The notes under the pieces: generated by a model
Seen by the model: only the letters and a program-made list of their open reading frames with translations
The model's database searches: none
What the model was told of the DNA's origin: nothing
Part shown: piece after piece, positions 61,831-64,000 of the stretch
Layout: each line of letters starts with the position of its first letter
How positions within the stretch are numbered: position 1 is the stretch's first letter
Assembly (NCBI GenBank): GCA_029959085.1
Contig: JARWIR010000094.1
Coordinates: 1,488,001 to 1,552,000 of the forward strand
Reading direction: 5' to 3'
From: Nemophila menziesii
Taxonomy: Eukaryota > Streptophyta > Magnoliopsida > Boraginales > Hydrophyllaceae
Length of the DNA: 64,000 nt
Position numbers and translations under genes: made by a program

Positions 61831-63162
61831 AATTATTTAATCTAATCAAATTTGTGTCATATCTATCTCGTTATCCCTCTAAATCTAAATCTGCTACCTT
61901 GATACTTTCCTCTGCCGATTTGCACTGTTCTTATGGTAGTTCTGATGATTCTTATCAACATTTCCAGCAAGGTGTTTTCTCTTTTTTATTATTTTATGTT
62001 CTAGATTATTTATTTTAGTTTCATTTATTTGGATCTATTAATTTTTTGTTGTATAATTTTTATTAATTTAGGGTTTCAATATTTTTATTTTTGTATAAAT
62101 CCATCAGTCAAACAGCATGGTACAGTTCATTTTGGGTAATATTCTTGTTTCTAAACTCATAATTAATTGAGTTTTTGTTATTTGTATATTTATGTATTAT
62201 AATGCTTGTCTGTTGTGATGTTTCTTTTTCTTTCTTTATTGTTTATGGATAAATGCATGTCTTTATTGGTTGAAATAAAAAACTGCTTGTATTGAATTAG
62301 TACAAAATTTAAAAAATAATTTTGGTTAAAATATTCATGTAGAAACATTAGATGAGGTTGTTGGTACTTACCTCTGTATCATCAAGAGTTATTTATTGTT
62401 GTTTAGGTTAATTACTTGCTTTGAATACTTAGATCCTTATAGTATCTTTTATTTAATATGTTGTTACATCTGTTTAATTATTATACAAAATAATTTTTAA
62501 GCAAAAAGTTAACAGATGAAGGATTATGGTAATTGTACTTTTACCTTTAATCATTATTCATTTGATTATTTAGTAATAGAGTTATGTTTTAGATTATAAA
62601 GAAGTCTAAAGATGTAAGAAATGGCAAAGATATGTATGAGCCATAAAATTATGAAATTTTAGTTCCTTCATAACTCAGTGGTTTAGAAGAATGAAAGCGT
62701 AGACTAGAATTGAATATTTGGAATATTAATTAGATTTAAAATAAAATTTTCTACAGAAATTTGCACCATTGGTCTATGTGTTATGCAAATTAATAAAATA
62801 TACCCGTCGTTTAAAATGTATGTGTTATGTAAATTAATCAAATATATCGTCTTTCAAAATGTAGCAATTATATATGGGTATTTTTGCAACGATAATACAA
62901 CTCTTTGAAATACATGGTTTTTTATTCTTGGATAATAACATATTTTTATTAAAAATTAGCTAAGGTAACCTTGTACTACTTTAAAGCTTCCGATTTTTAA
63001 TACTTAGTTGATTTTTCATTACAATTTGCGAGTCTATATTATTATCTAACTTGAAGTTTATCTTGACTTATAATGTCATTAATTAAAGAAATAGTTAATA
63101 TCACAATCTATAATTCAATTTTCGTTTAATATAGGTACCTTGAGTGTAATATTTACTAAAAT

Positions 63163-63821
63163 AAACTTCAAGTCAGCAAAGGCTGTCTCGAATGTATATT
63201 CTGAAGGCAACTCCATTAATAAATCTGTATGTGGGGTAAGATCCATATATTCTGTCATAGCAAATTATGAACACACTGAGTATTAGTATAATGCACACAT
63301 TTGTTAAATAAATAATAATGACTTAGAATGTATATAAATGTACAAACTTCGAATGTAATAGATTCTTTAAATCCATCATGTTACAAACCAAAATATAGAA
63401 TAAGAATTTAGACCTTTTTCATAATGTAAACTACTAAAGGACAATAGTTATAATGAAAAAACATTGTCAATCCTTGAGCAAGTGCCTATTACACTTCTGC
63501 TTTAATATTCTGAGATCATTTTTTTCCAAATCTCTGTGTTATGTAAATCCTCAACAAAATGTAAATCATTGCTGCTCCAATTCACTAGTCTTTGGGTTTT
63601 TAGAATCTAAATCTTTCATATATTCTTGTTTTACCACATCAACAAACTCATTCAATGGAATTTCATTGCGAGTTTTATTTACTTTTACTTCCACACTCTT
63701 ACCATTCGGCAAAATTACACGGAAATTGAAAATCTTTTCTAATTCATAACATGATATCTTCTTGACATTAGGCACAAGTGCGGGTATTTTCCTAAATCCT
63801 TGAGAAGAAGATTACCCGCAC
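63163..63821 (-). pseudogene. GMI1-like fragment, left arm with extended inner end (copy E)
   Basis: Exon a on the minus strand reads IFNFRVILPNGKSVEV with NEIPLNEFVDVVKQEYMKD. The inner end continues through GCGGGTATTTTCC…GAAGATTACCCGCAC and pairs with the right arm almost to the centre. Confidence 0.78.
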
Positions 63822-63846
63822 TTGAGGATAAGAAAGACCTGCACTT
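63822..63846. other. Loop at the centre of the extended palindrome (copy E)
   Basis: Only about 25 bp separate ATTACCCGCAC (63811-63821) from GTGCGGGTATT (63847-63857). The other copies have spacers of about 58-60 bp made from one side only. Confidence 0.75.
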
Positions 63847-64000
63847 GTGCGGGTATTCTTCTTCTCAAGGATTTAGGAAAATACCGCACTTGTGCCTAAT
63901 ATCAAGAAGATATCATGTTATGACTTAGAAAAGATCTTCAATTTCCGTGTACTTTTGCCTAATGGTAAGAGTGTGGAGGTAAAAATAAATGAAACTCGCA
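63847..64000 (+). pseudogene. GMI1-like fragment, right arm start (copy E, cut by window end)
   Basis: An inner extension (CTTCTTCTCAAGGATTTAGG) is followed by exon a (IFNFRVLLPNGKSVEV). The spelling TTTCCGTGTAC matches the left arms of A, D and E rather than the right arms of A and D (TTTTCGTGTAC). Confidence 0.78.

Larger units (their letters stand above)
59353..64000 (+). repeat. Tandem unit copy E (partial, runs off the window)
   Basis: Colinear with D to the window end; contains the old LINE relic, promoter, left arm and the beginning of the right arm. The centre of its inverted repeat is longer than in other copies. Confidence 0.96.

Noticed and set aside
1..64000. CRISPR array, bacterial operon, rRNA or functional tRNA genes
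   Set aside because: No short spaced repeats, no ribosome-binding sites with dense ORFs and no rRNA motifs. The only tRNA-like sequence is a 5' half at 40402-40439.

Overview
The window is AT-rich plant nuclear DNA, most likely from a eudicot. The evidence is interrupted spliceable gene fragments, L1-type LINEs with DUF4283/zinc-knuckle ORF1, a Ptta/En/Spm transposase gene, plant housekeeping-type promoter motifs (TGGGCC, AAACCCTAA, TATA), and no operons, rRNA or dense genes. I see no intact protein-coding gene; the species cannot be named from the sequence.

The dominant structure is a tandem array of a unit of about 11 kb. The same phase (…GTGAAGAAACTTATAACAAG) recurs at 1, 11028, 22045, 48278 and 59353, giving complete periods of 11027 (copy A), 11017 (B) and 11075 bp (D). 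Copy C (22045-36735) is interrupted by a LINE and stops at about phase 9370. A non-repeat segment follows (about 36736-40925). A 5'-truncated copy C' (about 40925-48277) then resumes at about phase 3750. Copy E (59353-64000) runs off the window.

Unit map in copy A coordinates: (1) 1-598, relic of an old LINE (DUF4283, zinc knuckle, start of endonuclease), whose beginning lies at the end of the preceding unit (10777-11027); (2) 2264-2410, plus-strand housekeeping-type promoter; (3) 3747-5038, head-to-head inverted repeat of two intron-containing fragments of a GMI1-like gene (SMCHD1-type GHKL ATPase with SMC hinge), about 620 bp per arm; (4) 5270-6165, minus-strand exon-like piece and promoter-like TATA plus pyrimidine patch; (5) 6570-6800, MITE-like element; (6) 7829-9271, DNA-transposon ends resembling hAT/Tip100, enclosing an unrecognised exon-like ORF; (7) 9272-10240, AT-rich filler.

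Copy C carries a 5.3-kb L1-type LINE (28829-34119, minus strand) with a 16-bp target duplication (one mismatch), inserted in the MITE. Its ORF1 and ORF2 are recognisable but broken. The non-repeat segment 36736-40925 holds a degenerate, intron-containing Ptta/En/Spm transposase gene and a tRNA-Ile-like stub abutting a probable solo LTR.

The most interesting feature is the repeated inverted pair of GMI1-like fragments, flanked by promoter-like sequences that face it from both sides. Transcription would give hairpin or double-stranded RNA matching a chromatin/recombination gene. This is a hypothesis from arrangement only; small-RNA data and the parental gene would be needed to test it. Copies differ by shared indels in a mosaic pattern, as expected for unequal exchange or gene conversion.
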